From assembly GCF_002949795.1 (NCBI RefSeq), contig NZ_CP026692.1:5192545-5256544 (forward strand): 64,000 bases of DNA, given 5' to 3'. Below the pieces are notes generated by a model. That model had not been told where the DNA came from. It worked only from the letters and a program-made list of their open reading frames with translations, and ran no database searches. The translations under genes were made by a program, and so were the position numbers. Within the stretch, counting starts at the first letter, position 1; every line of letters begins with the position of its first letter. Positions 1 through 9,246 of the stretch are shown here, piece by piece. The DNA comes from Nostoc sp. 'Lobaria pulmonaria (5183) cyanobiont'. Its GTDB lineage: Bacteria; Cyanobacteriota; Cyanobacteriia; Cyanobacteriales; Nostocaceae.

Positions 1-1
1 T

Positions 2-1729
2 TATTTAGAAAATGATATTCTGACAAATCGCTCTGAGGCAGGAGCAACTCGTCAGTTTATGGCCAAGCAACTTCCTACAACTCAAGCTGCTGTTGACAAT
101 GCAGAAGTAGCGCTACGTATATTTAAACAAAAGCATCAGATTGCAGATTTAGCAGAAGAGACAAGGTCAGCTGTTGCGACTATTGGAAATCTAGATAATG
201 AGATGAATACTGTCAAAGCTCAACTGGATGAGGTAAATGCCCAAACCAATGAACTGCGGCAGAAAGTAGAGCTAAATTCTCAGGAAGCGATCGCTGTGAG
301 TGCCCTCAGTCAGTCACCAGCAGTACAGGGAATTCTTACACAACTCCAAGAGACTGATCGGCAGTTAGCGGTTGAACGCAGCCGTTTTCTAGATGACAAT
401 CCAATAATTATTAACCTAGAAGCAAAAAAAGCTAATTTAAAATCTCTCCTGCAACAGCAAGTTGGGCAGACTATTGGCAATCAAACACAAGTTCCTCAGA
501 GCCTATTGCAGATTGGAGAACTCAGACAAAGCCTGATACAAAACTTTTTGCAATCAGAAATACAACGTTTTGGTTTAACTCAAAGACTCTCCTCTCTATA
601 TAATTCTCGTGTCAAGTACGAACAGCGGGTGAAACTCATACCCCAGCTGGCACAAAACCAGCGAGAGTTGGATCGGAAAGTTGAAGTTGCAGAATCAACC
701 TATCAAACTCTATTGAAAAAGGTTCAAGAGCTACAGTTAGTTGAAAATACAAATACGCCTAGTTCCCGGATTATTGCTCAGGCTTTAGTGCCCGAAGATC
801 CTACATTAACCAAAACAATAATTGTTTTGGTGCTAGGAGTCATGTTCGGTTTGTTTTTTGCTACCACAACTGTACTTTTTCTCGCGATGAGAGATAGATC
901 TCTAAAAACACTTAAAGAGATTAGAGATGTATTTGGATATACTTTGCTAGGAATTGTTCCTTTGTCTGTTAAAAAGCTTCGTTCTCGTTATTCAAATGCA
1001 GAATCAATATCTCAAACAATTGCCGTCAGGGATACTCCCCACTCTTTAACGAGCGAAATGTACCGGATGATTCAAGCAAATCTGAAATTCTTAAGTTCAG
1101 ATCATTTGCTCAAAACCATTGTGATTACTAGCGCAGTTCCTAAAGAAGGCAAGTCTACAGTTTCAGCTAATTTGGCAGCAGCGATCGCTCAACTAGGACG
1201 TCAAGTTTTACTGATCGATGCAGATATGCGAGTTCCTTCTCAGCATCATCTCTGGCAACTAACCAATGAAGTTGGTTTGAGTGAGGTTCTTGTAGGTCAG
1301 GCTGAATTTGAGATTGCCGTATCTAAGGTAATGGACAACCTTGATGTTTTAACTGCTGGAGTTAGACCTCCCAACCCACTTGCTTTGCTTGACTCAAAAC
1401 GGATGGCATCACTCATTGAGAATTTCTCGTCTCAGTATAAATATGACTTTGTAATTATTGATGCTCCTCCACTACTTTTGGCAGCCGATGCTTTGACTTT
1501 AAGCCAAATGACTGATGGTATTTTGTTAGTAGCCCGACCTGGAATAATTGATTCCAACAGTGCTAATGCTGCTCAAGAGATATTAGAGAGATCCAATTAC
1601 AACGTTTTAGGTTTAGTAGTCAACGGAGTCATTGATAAAAATGAATCTAGTAGTTATAAATATCATTCTCACGAATATTTTAAACCAAGAGAGTTGACAA
1701 AAGAGTTGAAGGGACTGGCGAAAAAATAA
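2..1729 (+). CDS. Wzc/CpsD-type polysaccharide co-polymerase tyrosine kinase (5' truncated)
   Basis: The reading frame is open to the left edge, so the N-terminal Wzz part and first membrane helix are missing. What remains is a GumC/Wzz-like coiled-coil periplasmic region, a membrane helix at about nt 810-890, and a cytoplasmic BY-kinase domain. That domain shows Walker A (PKEGKSTVSAN, near nt 1139), Walker A' (LLIDADMR) and Walker B (VIIDAPPLL). The tail has only a few tyrosines (YKYHSHEYF), the usual autophosphorylation area. Such inner-membrane proteins control chain length and export of extracellular polysaccharide. The Wza-type exporter lies 3 kb away on the other strand, which supports an exopolysaccharide locus. 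The domain assignment is secure; the polymer is unknown. Confidence 0.93.
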   Translation, partial: YLENDILTNRSEAGATRQFMAKQLPTTQAAVDNAEVALRIFKQKHQIADLAEETRSAVATIGNLDNEMNTVKAQLDEVNAQTNELRQKVELNSQEAIAVSALSQSPAVQGILTQLQETDRQLAVERSRFLDDNPIIINLEAKKANLKSLLQQQVGQTIGNQTQVPQSLLQIGELRQSLIQNFLQSEIQRFGLTQRLSSLYNSRVKYEQRVKLIPQLAQNQRELDRKVEVAESTYQTLLKKVQELQLVENTNTPSSRIIAQALVPEDPTLTKTIIVLVLGVMFGLFFATTTVLFLAMRDRSLKTLKEIRDVFGYTLLGIVPLSVKKLRSRYSNAESISQTIAVRDTPHSLTSEMYRMIQANLKFLSSDHLLKTIVITSAVPKEGKSTVSANLAAAIAQLGRQVLLIDADMRVPSQHHLWQLTNEVGLSEVLVGQAEFEIAVSKVMDNLDVLTAGVRPPNPLALLDSKRMASLIENFSSQYKYDFVIIDAPPLLLAADALTLSQMTDGILLVARPGIIDSNSANAAQEILERSNYNVLGLVVNGVIDKNESSSYKYHSHEYFKPRELTKELKGLAKK

Positions 1730-2362
1730 AGCTTGCAAAAAATTATTTTAGGAGTTATTTCATGTCCAGCTAATTAGTTATAATTTCCAAATCTATACAG
1801 AAAGCCCAAAAACCGCTCCCCTCTGCACCTGAAGCTCCTCTGCCCCCCCTGCGGTCTTGATGATAAGTGCTTTAACCGGACATCATATTAGATCAAGTTC
1901 GGATAAATATTTATTAATAAAGACTGATGCAAAGACGCAAGAAGTTTTAAATAATAAGTAATTAACCGGACTTAGAATTATATAGCGCTCTTATATCTGA
2001 TAAGGTATATCTTCACCAGTATTAGGAAACGCTATATTATGAGCTAGAGATAATTTTTAGGATGGTAGTCCGATTTCTTTAGGTGTTGCCACCCCAGTTT
2101 AATTGGGTTCATTAGGGTTTGTGCTAGCCTCGAAAGTAATATATATAACTCAGTTTGCTCCATGCACAAAACCTTATTCATCCAAATATCTCCGGTAATC
2201 GCACATAATTTCAGCATCTCTATTCTTCTTGTTTATGCAGTCGTGGTATTGGGTCTTGTTTTCTCTTATGGCTCTTCCTGGCCCGTCTCCAATTGGGTTG
2301 TAGACAAAAATTATGTATAAATAAGAACCTTATCATACAACCCAATGCCATACTTTTAACTA
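1730..2362. other. Gene-poor intergenic region
   Basis: About 630 bases between convergent genes. It has an AT-rich stretch and a pyrimidine-rich CTCC/CTGCC tract near 1815-1855 that resembles the STRR repeats seen elsewhere in the window. Apart from one small hydrophobic reading frame at 2162-2320, listed separately, I see no supported gene or RNA. Confidence 0.5.
2162..2320 (+). CDS. Possible 52-residue membrane miniprotein
   Basis: A short open frame with an ATG start encodes 52 residues with one hydrophobic stretch at about residues 18-36 (segment SILLVYAVVVLGLVFSYG) and an aromatic, polar tail. No convincing ribosome-binding site is visible and I recognise no family. It may be a real single-helix miniprotein or a chance frame. 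The only support is its membrane-helix-like composition. Confidence 0.15.
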   Translation: MHKTLFIQISPVIAHNFSISILLVYAVVVLGLVFSYGSSWPVSNWVVDKNYV

Positions 2363-3754
2363 CTACCGATTTTCGTATGCTCCTCTATCGGGTGCATAAC
2401 CCGACACACGAGGATTACCTAGAAAATCGGTTGTCAAACTACTCCACTTTAAACCACTATTAATTGCCGGACTTGTTGATTTCAATCTAAAGTCACGAGC
2501 CGAGGCATTAACAAACTGTGGATCTGCAATCATATCGTGAGATCCTGTAATGTTGATCGTCGAATTATTGGAATAAACATTGTAGTTATAACTGACGTTG
2601 ACATTTTTCATATTGCTATTCACAGCATTACCAGGAGAAGCATACATGATGTTATTGAAAATTTTGACATCAGAGGAATAACCCGCATAAATTTCGCCCT
2701 TTGCCTTTTTTTTAACTTCTGGACTTTGCTGATTCAAATATGCCGTGTTGTTGATAATATCGATATGCTGACTATCATGGGCATGAATACCTGAACCGCC
2801 ATTCTTGTAGGTGATGTTGTTAGCAACTAAAATCCGTCCTCTATATCCTTTTGAAACATCAACAATAATGCCATTACCGTCTGTGATCTTTCCGGCTTTA
2901 AACCAAGGAATGTACATTCGATTGTTGTAGCTCTTGTTATTGGTCACAAATATCTTGTATCCCTGCTTGTTGTCAGAACTCCAATTATCAAGCATGGAAA
3001 TGCCACTGCAACCATAAACTGTGTACCAAGAGTTATTGAAAACAGTGTTATTATCCACTTTCACATAATCAGCTTGCTTTGCTGAGATACCTGCTCCTCC
3101 ACAATCATGCACTTTGTTGTTCAGAATATTTATGTGATGAGAACGGCCTTTGTCTCCTGGCTCAATGCTTATGCAATTTCCGTTAGTAAGTCGATTTGAT
3201 TGTGCTTCCTTGTTCTGACTTGACGCATACGCATAATCATAGTTGATATGAGCATTGTTCCCTATGACCTCCAGCCCGTTAATCTCGATATATGAAGCTC
3301 CTGTAATCGAGATACCATTCCATGTATTGTGCTGAATTTTTGGAAAATGCCCAGGATATGCTTTATATTTAATCCATGCATTTGCAGTTCCAGAACGTTT
3401 AATACCTAGTACAGCCCCATTTTTGGGTTCATTCTTGTATTCCCCGTTCATAATAAGTACCGTGTCGCCAGGATTAGTAAGGTTTGCTGCCCTTTGAAGT
3501 GTCCTAAAAGCGGATGAGGTAGAAAGCCCGCTATTTCTGTCGTTTCCGTTACTACTAACATAGTATGTTGTCGCAGTTGAAATACGACTGATCAGCTTGC
3601 GGTTAGGTAGTGGTATTTCCTGAACAGTGGATGACTGAGGAACATCTTTAAATAAAGACTCTGTTATTTTCTGTCCTTGAACCAGACCTGTTAATGCCCA
3701 GGGAAGTACAAGAGATGCGCTCAAACTGAGAAAACCGAAACCATGAATCATCAT
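2363..3754 (-). CDS. Secreted right-handed beta-helix protein (DUF1565 / choice-of-anchor Q type)
   Basis: A protein of about 463 residues begins with a hydrophobic signal-like stretch (MMIHGFGFLSLSASLVLPWA). The core starts with YYVSSNGNDRNSGLS and SAFRTLQRAA, typical of DUF1565. It continues as many short Asn-rich rungs (NNI, NNTVFNN, NNKSYNN) characteristic of a parallel beta-helix of the pectate-lyase fold. It ends LGNPRVSGYAPDRGAYE, the usual tail of this secreted family. An upstream TTG would add eight residues; the ATG at 3754 gives a better signal peptide. Such proteins bind or cleave polysaccharide, which fits a locus between exopolysaccharide kinase and exporter genes. Specific activity cannot be assigned. 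Confidence 0.85.
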   Translation of the reverse strand: MMIHGFGFLSLSASLVLPWALTGLVQGQKITESLFKDVPQSSTVQEIPLPNRKLISRISTATTYYVSSNGNDRNSGLSTSSAFRTLQRAANLTNPGDTVLIMNGEYKNEPKNGAVLGIKRSGTANAWIKYKAYPGHFPKIQHNTWNGISITGASYIEINGLEVIGNNAHINYDYAYASSQNKEAQSNRLTNGNCISIEPGDKGRSHHINILNNKVHDCGGAGISAKQADYVKVDNNTVFNNSWYTVYGCSGISMLDNWSSDNKQGYKIFVTNNKSYNNRMYIPWFKAGKITDGNGIIVDVSKGYRGRILVANNITYKNGGSGIHAHDSQHIDIINNTAYLNQQSPEVKKKAKGEIYAGYSSDVKIFNNIMYASPGNAVNSNMKNVNVSYNYNVYSNNSTINITGSHDMIADPQFVNASARDFRLKSTSPAINSGLKWSSLTTDFLGNPRVSGYAPDRGAYENR

Positions 3755-3789
3755 AGGGAAAAATAGGGTATGTTGCAAAAACTCAATCG

Positions 3790-3933
3790 TTAATGGTCAG
3801 TAACTCTAGCCTTAGTTAATAACCCAGTATTGGATACAGTCGTATCACTGCCACTTGTAAGTTTATACACGGTTTTATAGGTTTCAACCTGCGCATTTTT
3901 GCGTAAATATGGCTGAACCACCTTTTGAGCTTG
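3790..3933 (-). pseudogene. Remnant of an unrecognised gene (C-terminal fragment)
   Basis: On the minus strand an open frame without a plausible start ends at a TAA at 3790. It reads as protein-like sequence (VVQPYLRKNAQVETYKTVYK, then a Thr/Ser-rich tail ending ARVTDH). Its upstream end runs into IS6-like DNA, so it may be the tail of a gene cut by an insertion. No family recognised. Confidence 0.3.
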
Positions 3934-4004
3934 TGTTCCAAAAAATCGCAAACATCTGATAAAATCACTGAAAAAAAATATCAGTATCCAGAGTTACCCT
4001 ATTC

Positions 4005-4085
4005 ATGAACACCAAGCAACCGTACAAAGGGCGTCATTTCCAATTCGACATCATTCTACTGTGTATACGCGGTATCTTTGGTTAA
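4005..4085 (+). mobile_element. IS6-family transposase remnant (N-terminal 26 codons, frameshifted)
   Basis: The frame begins MNTKQPYKGRHFQFDIILLC, matching the well-conserved N-terminus of IS6-family transposases as I know it (pattern xPxxWRHFxxxIILLCVRWYLRY). The match ends at CIRGIFG and a stop. Adding one base after codon 22 restores R-W-Y-L-W, so a one-base deletion shifted the frame. The rest of the transposase is absent. The AT-rich DNA just upstream (about 3930-4004) would be the left end of the element. Confidence 0.6.
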
Positions 4086-4582
4086 AATAGTATATCTGTC
4101 ATCAATTAGTTAATTTACTTAAATAATTCTTATGATAATAAGAATCAATAAATGACTAAAAATAAGTTATAGAGTAGTATTTGCGGAATATGCTTTCTAA
4201 AATATTCTCATTATCATAAGAAATCCGAGTACCTACAATAAAGATTGCAAAAGCCTATCAATGCACATTAAGAATTTACAGTGAGATTTGTAAAGTTTAC
4301 AGTGTTTCTCTATGAGTAATATTACTTAAAATTATTATAATGACGGATATATAGCAGTGGTCAAATAGCTTATAACATTGGCAAATCAGAAGAGAGCGGC
4401 TGTCAGAGCATTTATAGCAGACTTGTCCTAACCAGGATCACAGCCCCTATAAAACGCAATTTGGAAGAAGCGATGCCTTGTGGAGCGTTTGTTATGTGTA
4501 ACTTGCTTTTGATTCAAGGATAGTGCAATTTTAGGGACGAAGAGGGTTGGCCAACGCCCCCAATTTGCATCTATCTCTGAAA
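4086..4582. other. AT-rich intergenic region with inverted repeats
   Basis: No gene is supported. A palindrome lies at 4126-4145 (ATTCTTATGATAATAAGAAT), and its core recurs inverted at 4210-4224. The TGATAAT half-sites are reminiscent of Fur boxes, but the nearest gene start in a sensible orientation is several hundred bases away. The rest shows nothing I can name. Confidence 0.4.
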
Positions 4583-6052
4583 TTAGAGTCCGAAAATGTT
4601 CAGAAGATTAAGGATAATACCTAGAGGTCCAGTTATAGTGTTTATGGTATCGCCAGTCTTAGCGGAACCAGATCGGTTGACTAGCACAACATCATTATTA
4701 CGGAGTATAGGATTAGTTTGCTCATTAATCCCAGCGGAGAAATCCACTTTTACTATCCGCTTAGTGACAGAACCATTAGGGTTGAGGCGAATCAAATCAA
4801 CAGCCTTACTACTAGCTCTGGCATCATTAAATCCGCCAGCAGCGAGTATAGCTTGATTTAAAGAGCTATTGGGCTGAACGTCTGTTAGACCTGGTCTTTT
4901 AACTTCACCTACCACACCAACCTGAATCCGTGTAGGAGACAAAGTAGTGGTAGCTAATTGAGTAGCTTCTGCCGGGATGATTTCAGTTGCTGTCGGAATT
5001 ACAATCGTATCTCCGTCTTGCACAATGATGTCTTGATTGGCATCACCACTCTGTAACAGTTGCCAAAGATTAATATCTATAGATTGTTCTGAGCCAGTTC
5101 TTGTAGGTCGGCGTAGCTTGAGATTACGCACATCAGCTTGTGCTGTAATTCCGCCAGCTAATTGAATTACCCGTGTCACATTTGGTAAACCAGTGGGGCT
5201 GGCAGTGCCACTGTTAGGGGTTGCGCCCACTTGGCTATCTGTATTACCTGGGGTGACAAGATACGAACCAGGACGGTTAACTTCACCAATAATTGTTACT
5301 GTGCGGGGTGTGGTTTGACTGGCGGCAAAGTTAGCTGCAAATATATTGCGAGATTCTGCGACGTTGAAGTTGGTTGCTGTTGGCACAACTATAGTGTCTC
5401 CATCCCGCAAGGTAATATCCTGCGATAAGTTGCCTGTTTGAATGAGTTCCTTCAAATTGAGGGTGACAGCTTGCTCTGAAGAACGTCCTATCTTACGCCG
5501 TAATTGAACTTGAGTCACATCCGCAGCTAAAGTCACCCCCTGCGCTGTTGTTAATGCGGCTAATACAGTGGGGTATTGTACACCTGGATTGTTCCCAGCG
5601 CCACCGCTCAAGCTTAGAGTGTAAGCTCCAGGACGTGTCACCTCTCCAGCAACGAAAATATTGATGGGACGAGGCGATAACAGATTGACTGAGATCAAGG
5701 GACGTTTGAGGAAGCGAGCATATCTTCTAGCTATTTCATCAGAAGCTTGTTCAGTTGTTAGCCCTAGTACGGACACACTGCCAATTAAAGGTAGGTTGAT
5801 TGCTCCACCTGGGGGAATTTGGTATTCACCTGTATATTCAGGTACTTCAAATACATTTACACGGATGAGATCGCCGCCTCCCAATGAATAATTAGTATCT
5901 AATTGTGTTTGTATGATTGGTGGTTGTGTAGTTGGTGGTAATGGTTGTCCCTGAGCAAGACTGGCAGATGACACAGCGGCATTGACAGCAGTTAAAAAAG
6001 CCATACCTACAGCTGGCTGAATTAGGAATTTAGACAAACTTTTGTTAAGCAT
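4583..6052 (-). CDS. Wza-type polysaccharide export protein with SLBB domains
   Basis: About 489 residues. A signal peptide (MLNKSLSKFLIQPAVGMAF onward, cleavage near SLAQG) precedes a Poly_export domain with the motif GGGDLIRVNVFEVPEYTGEY and PLIGSVSVLGLTTEQA. Two or three SLBB-type beta-grasp repeats follow, each with VAGEV/VIGEV/VVGEV-xRPG and later GDTIVVPTA or GDTIVIPTA. This is the outer-membrane/periplasmic channel for capsule and slime polysaccharide, partner of the Wzc-type kinase at the left edge. A longer frame starts at a TTG (6082), but the ATG at 6052 has AGG five bases upstream and leaves a normal signal peptide. Confidence 0.93.
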   Translation of the reverse strand: MLNKSLSKFLIQPAVGMAFLTAVNAAVSSASLAQGQPLPPTTQPPIIQTQLDTNYSLGGGDLIRVNVFEVPEYTGEYQIPPGGAINLPLIGSVSVLGLTTEQASDEIARRYARFLKRPLISVNLLSPRPINIFVAGEVTRPGAYTLSLSGGAGNNPGVQYPTVLAALTTAQGVTLAADVTQVQLRRKIGRSSEQAVTLNLKELIQTGNLSQDITLRDGDTIVVPTATNFNVAESRNIFAANFAASQTTPRTVTIIGEVNRPGSYLVTPGNTDSQVGATPNSGTASPTGLPNVTRVIQLAGGITAQADVRNLKLRRPTRTGSEQSIDINLWQLLQSGDANQDIIVQDGDTIVIPTATEIIPAEATQLATTTLSPTRIQVGVVGEVKRPGLTDVQPNSSLNQAILAAGGFNDARASSKAVDLIRLNPNGSVTKRIVKVDFSAGINEQTNPILRNNDVVLVNRSGSAKTGDTINTITGPLGIILNLLNIFGL

Positions 6053-6549
6053 ATTTACCTGAGACTCTGAAACTACAATCAATAAAGTACTGTCTAAACA
6101 TTTTTATTTTGACTATACCTAAATATTCAAGTTCCCCGACACTCTTATTTTCCTAGAAAAGTGTGATTTTCCGGAGTAAATTTGTTTATTGAACTTAAAT
6201 TTTTAGTGAAGTTAGCTTAAAGTTAATGTTGCTTGAATAGAGCAATATCAAAAAATATAGGATTTACGCAACTAAACCCAGTTTCTACAAGAAATTGTCT
6301 GTTAGCCAACAATCAAGTAGTGACGAATAAAGTTTTCTTGTCAAAGTTAATTTGATGATATTTAAAATCTGCGATGAGTAGTAAGGGACTACTAAAATTA
6401 GGAACAAGTTCATTAAATAAATACAAATAACCTTGAAAAGATGTCGGATTTCATTTTTTGTGGATTGTGTTGGGTAAAGAGAACTTAAAAAGGCAGAATT
6501 TGGGTTTTGTTCTTCAAGCCAGTCGACAATTTACTATTTGGCAATAAGA
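6053..6549. other. Leader region upstream of the polysaccharide exporter
   Basis: About 500 AT-rich bases without a supported gene. The likely promoter of the minus-strand exporter lies here. A TCCGGA hexamer at 6170-6175 is listed separately. Confidence 0.4.
6170..6175 (-). promoter_or_regulatory. TCCGGA hexamer (DIF-like motif candidate)
   Basis: The palindromic hexamer TCCGGA lies about 118 bases upstream of the exporter start. In Anabaena this sequence at the -35 position marks HetR-dependent promoters of early differentiation. A clear -10 box at the right spacing is not obvious, so this is only a candidate. Confidence 0.2.
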
Positions 6550-7533
6550 CTAATTCAATGAGTTGTTTTTTCTTTGGATTTGTTGAATAAAAAATTCTTC
6601 TAGGGAGTGACGTGACAAGTTAATGGCGATAATTTTACCTTCCATGAGACGAAGACTGGCAAGAAAATCATAGTAATCATCTTGTAGTGTACCGTGCCAG
6701 GAACCATCAGGCTCAAATATGAGAGTGGGTATCCATTTTTTGAGAATTTCCCAGTGACCACCTTGACCTTTGACGTGATATGTGTCGCCTACGCCTAAGA
6801 GTTCATTGAGGGAACCAGAGCAAATTAGTTCACCTTGAGCGAGGATGGCAATGCGATCGCAAATCTGTTCTACTTCACTCAGAATGTGGCTATTAAAAAA
6901 AATTGTTTTACCAGCAGCTTTGAGCGCCAGAATAATTTCTCGCATTTGGTAGCGTCCCACTGGATCGAGACCAGACATCGGTTCATCCAGAAAAACTAAA
7001 TCTGGCTCATTAATTAATGCCTGTGCCATACCAACACGCTGTAGCATTCCTTTGGAATAGCGACGCAGGAGCTTTTTACGGGCATCGGCTTGGGATAAAC
7101 CGACTAATTCCAGTAGTTGGGGAATCCGCTGGCGTTGGACACTTTGGGGAATTTGGAATAACCCAGCAGCAAGCTGCAAAAACTCCCAACCAGTGAGATA
7201 GTCATACAAATAGGGATTTTCTGGTAGATAGCCAATATGTTGCTTAACACTGCGATCGCCTATTGGTTTACCCAACAACGATCCCCGTCCAGAGGTGGGA
7301 TGAATAATTCCCAGCAATAATTTTAAAAGGGTGGTTTTACCAGCACCGTTAGGCCCCAGCAACCCAAAGGTTTCGCCTTTGTAAACTGTTAAAGAACAGT
7401 TTTTGAGAGATACTACTTTTTGATTTAGCCAAAAACCAGTGCGATAGACTTTTCGCAACTCAGAAGTTAGGACTACTGGCGGAATGTCTGTCGTATTAAG
7501 TTGAGAATTAGGGTCATCTGCAACAGACTTCAT
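6550..7533 (-). CDS. ABC transporter ATP-binding protein (CcmA/YadG-like)
   Basis: 327 residues with one ABC ATPase domain: Walker A GPNGAGKTTLLK, signature YSKGMLQRVGMAQAL (a degenerate LSGGQ), Walker B DLVFLDEPMSGLDP and an H-loop at NSHILSE. A C-terminal extension of about 90 residues follows. This architecture is typical of exporters whose permease is a separate DUF-type membrane protein, but no permease gene is adjacent. Substrate unknown. The gene stands alone, with 185 bases of repeat-like DNA separating it from hisB. Confidence 0.9.
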   Translation of the reverse strand: MKSVADDPNSQLNTTDIPPVVLTSELRKVYRTGFWLNQKVVSLKNCSLTVYKGETFGLLGPNGAGKTTLLKLLLGIIHPTSGRGSLLGKPIGDRSVKQHIGYLPENPYLYDYLTGWEFLQLAAGLFQIPQSVQRQRIPQLLELVGLSQADARKKLLRRYSKGMLQRVGMAQALINEPDLVFLDEPMSGLDPVGRYQMREIILALKAAGKTIFFNSHILSEVEQICDRIAILAQGELICSGSLNELLGVGDTYHVKGQGGHWEILKKWIPTLIFEPDGSWHGTLQDDYYDFLASLRLMEGKIIAINLSRHSLEEFFIQQIQRKNNSLN

Positions 7534-7718
7534 CTCGGTTAAATAACTATTTATCAGCTTGGTATTAATTAAAAATTACCCAGTAGGCTGATAATAACCA
7601 TCACCAAGCTGTGTGTCAATTATCGTGAACTGAGGACTGGGGATTGGGGACTAGGAAGACAAGGGTAGAGTTTTCCCGATGCCCAATGCCCAATGCACAA
7701 TATCCAATTTGACTCCTT

Positions 7719-8354
7719 TCATAGAACTCCCTTAGAACTGGGAATTAAGCCAGCACGTCGGGGATCAATTTCCACCGCCAGCCGCGTTGCTCTTGCAAAG
7801 GCTTTAAATGTCGCTTCAATAATGTGATGGGAATTAATACCATCCAATTGTCGAATGTGCAATGTCATTTGACTATGGTTCACCAAAGCCACAAAAAATT
7901 CTCGCACCAGTTGGGTGTCATAGGTTCCTACCCGCTGAGTAGGAATTTGCAAGCCGTAGCTGAGGTGAGGACGTCCAGAAAAGTCTAGTGCTACCTGAAC
8001 TAAGGCTTCATCCAATGGTGCAAGAAAATTACCAAAGCGGACAATACCTTTTCTGTCGCCTAGTGCTTGGTTAAAAGCTTGCCCTAAAGTAATGCCTACA
8101 TCTTCGTTAGTGTGATGATCGTCAATTTCCCAGTCTCCCTTGGCTTGGACATCAATATCAATCAGCCCGTGGGAGGCAATTTGATGCAACATGTGATCCA
8201 AAAACGGAATACCTGTTGCTGCTGTGCAAGTTCCTCTACCATCCAGGTTGATGGTAACTTGCACATTCGTTTCACCAGTGGTGCGGTGAACAGTGGCAAT
8301 CCGAGGGGTTTCAGTTAAGCGATCGTAGTTTAAATTAATTTTGCTGATTTGCAT
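7719..8354 (-). CDS. hisB: Imidazoleglycerol-phosphate dehydratase
   Basis: 211 residues, the usual size of the monofunctional enzyme of histidine biosynthesis. It shows the manganese-binding histidine motifs FLDHMLHQIASHG, DDHHTNEDVG and the C-terminal repeat NSHHIIEATFKAFARA. It removes water from imidazoleglycerol phosphate to give imidazoleacetol phosphate. The gene lies downstream of fabI on the same strand, but 115 bases of inverted CCCAATGC-type repeats separate them, so co-transcription is uncertain. Confidence 0.96.
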   Translation of the reverse strand: MQISKINLNYDRLTETPRIATVHRTTGETNVQVTINLDGRGTCTAATGIPFLDHMLHQIASHGLIDIDVQAKGDWEIDDHHTNEDVGITLGQAFNQALGDRKGIVRFGNFLAPLDEALVQVALDFSGRPHLSYGLQIPTQRVGTYDTQLVREFFVALVNHSQMTLHIRQLDGINSHHIIEATFKAFARATRLAVEIDPRRAGLIPSSKGVL

Positions 8355-8469
8355 AGGAAATTGGACATGGGGAATAGGGCATGGGGCATGGGGAATGAGA
8401 AATGGACAAGAATTTTACTAATACTCAATTCCCAATGCCCAATCCTCAATGCCCCATGCCCAAATTATC

Positions 8470-9246
8470 TTACATTCCCATAATTTCATATCCTGCATCT
8501 ACATAGAGAATTTGTCCGGTAATGCCGCTGGACAAATCACTACACAAGAAAGCCACAGCGTTGCCTACTTCTAATTGAGTGACGGTACGTCGTAGGGGAG
8601 CTACTTCTTCTACATGATGAATCATATCCAAAATCCCACCCACTGCTGAAGATGCCAAAGTGCGGATGGGGCCTGCGGAGATGGCATTCACGCGAATATT
8701 TTGCGGACCTAGTTCAGCAGCCAGGTAACGCACACTAATTTCTAACCCCGCCTTGGCAATTCCCATGACGTTGTAGTTAGGGATTGCCCTAACACCACCT
8801 AAATATGTCAGAGTGACGATACTACCTCCCTCTGTCATCAAAGGTTTAGCTGCACCACTTAACTGCACTAGTGAGTAGGTGCTGATTTCTAAGGCGGTGT
8901 TAAAGCCAGAACGAGAGGTTTGGCTAAAATCTCCAGTTAAATCGTCTTTGCTTGCAAAGGCCAGACAATGGATCAGAATATCTAACTTTCCCCACTGTTC
9001 GCGGATTGTCTCAAAGGTAGATTTAATTTGATCTTCATCTTGGACATTACAGGGAAGAAATAAGCTGGGGTTGAGGGGTTCTACCAATTCTGCAACTTTT
9101 TTCTCCATCTTGCCGCGTTCATCCGGCAGGTAGGTGATACCCAGGTTTGCTCCGGCTTTGTGCAGTTGTTGGGCAATGCCCCAGGCGATCGAGCGGTTAT
9201 TGGCAATACCTGTAACAAGGGCATTTTTTGCAGTCAGATTTAGCAT
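8470..9246 (-). CDS. fabI: Enoyl-[acyl-carrier-protein] reductase (NADH)
   Basis: 258 residues of the divergent short-chain dehydrogenase type. The N-terminal cofactor site reads LVTGIANNRSIAWGIA. The active-site region YNVMGIAKAGLE carries the Tyr and Lys, spaced as in FabI, and the tail is GQILYVDAGYEIMGM. It reduces the enoyl-ACP double bond in the last step of each fatty-acid elongation cycle. It is divergent from ntcA, an order I recall from other Nostocales. Confidence 0.96.
   Translation of the reverse strand: MLNLTAKNALVTGIANNRSIAWGIAQQLHKAGANLGITYLPDERGKMEKKVAELVEPLNPSLFLPCNVQDEDQIKSTFETIREQWGKLDILIHCLAFASKDDLTGDFSQTSRSGFNTALEISTYSLVQLSGAAKPLMTEGGSIVTLTYLGGVRAIPNYNVMGIAKAGLEISVRYLAAELGPQNIRVNAISAGPIRTLASSAVGGILDMIHHVEEVAPLRRTVTQLEVGNAVAFLCSDLSSGITGQILYVDAGYEIMGM

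Noticed and set aside
4126..4224. Fur-box pair
   Set aside because: Matches are only partial and no gene start in suitable orientation is close; kept as a note, not called.
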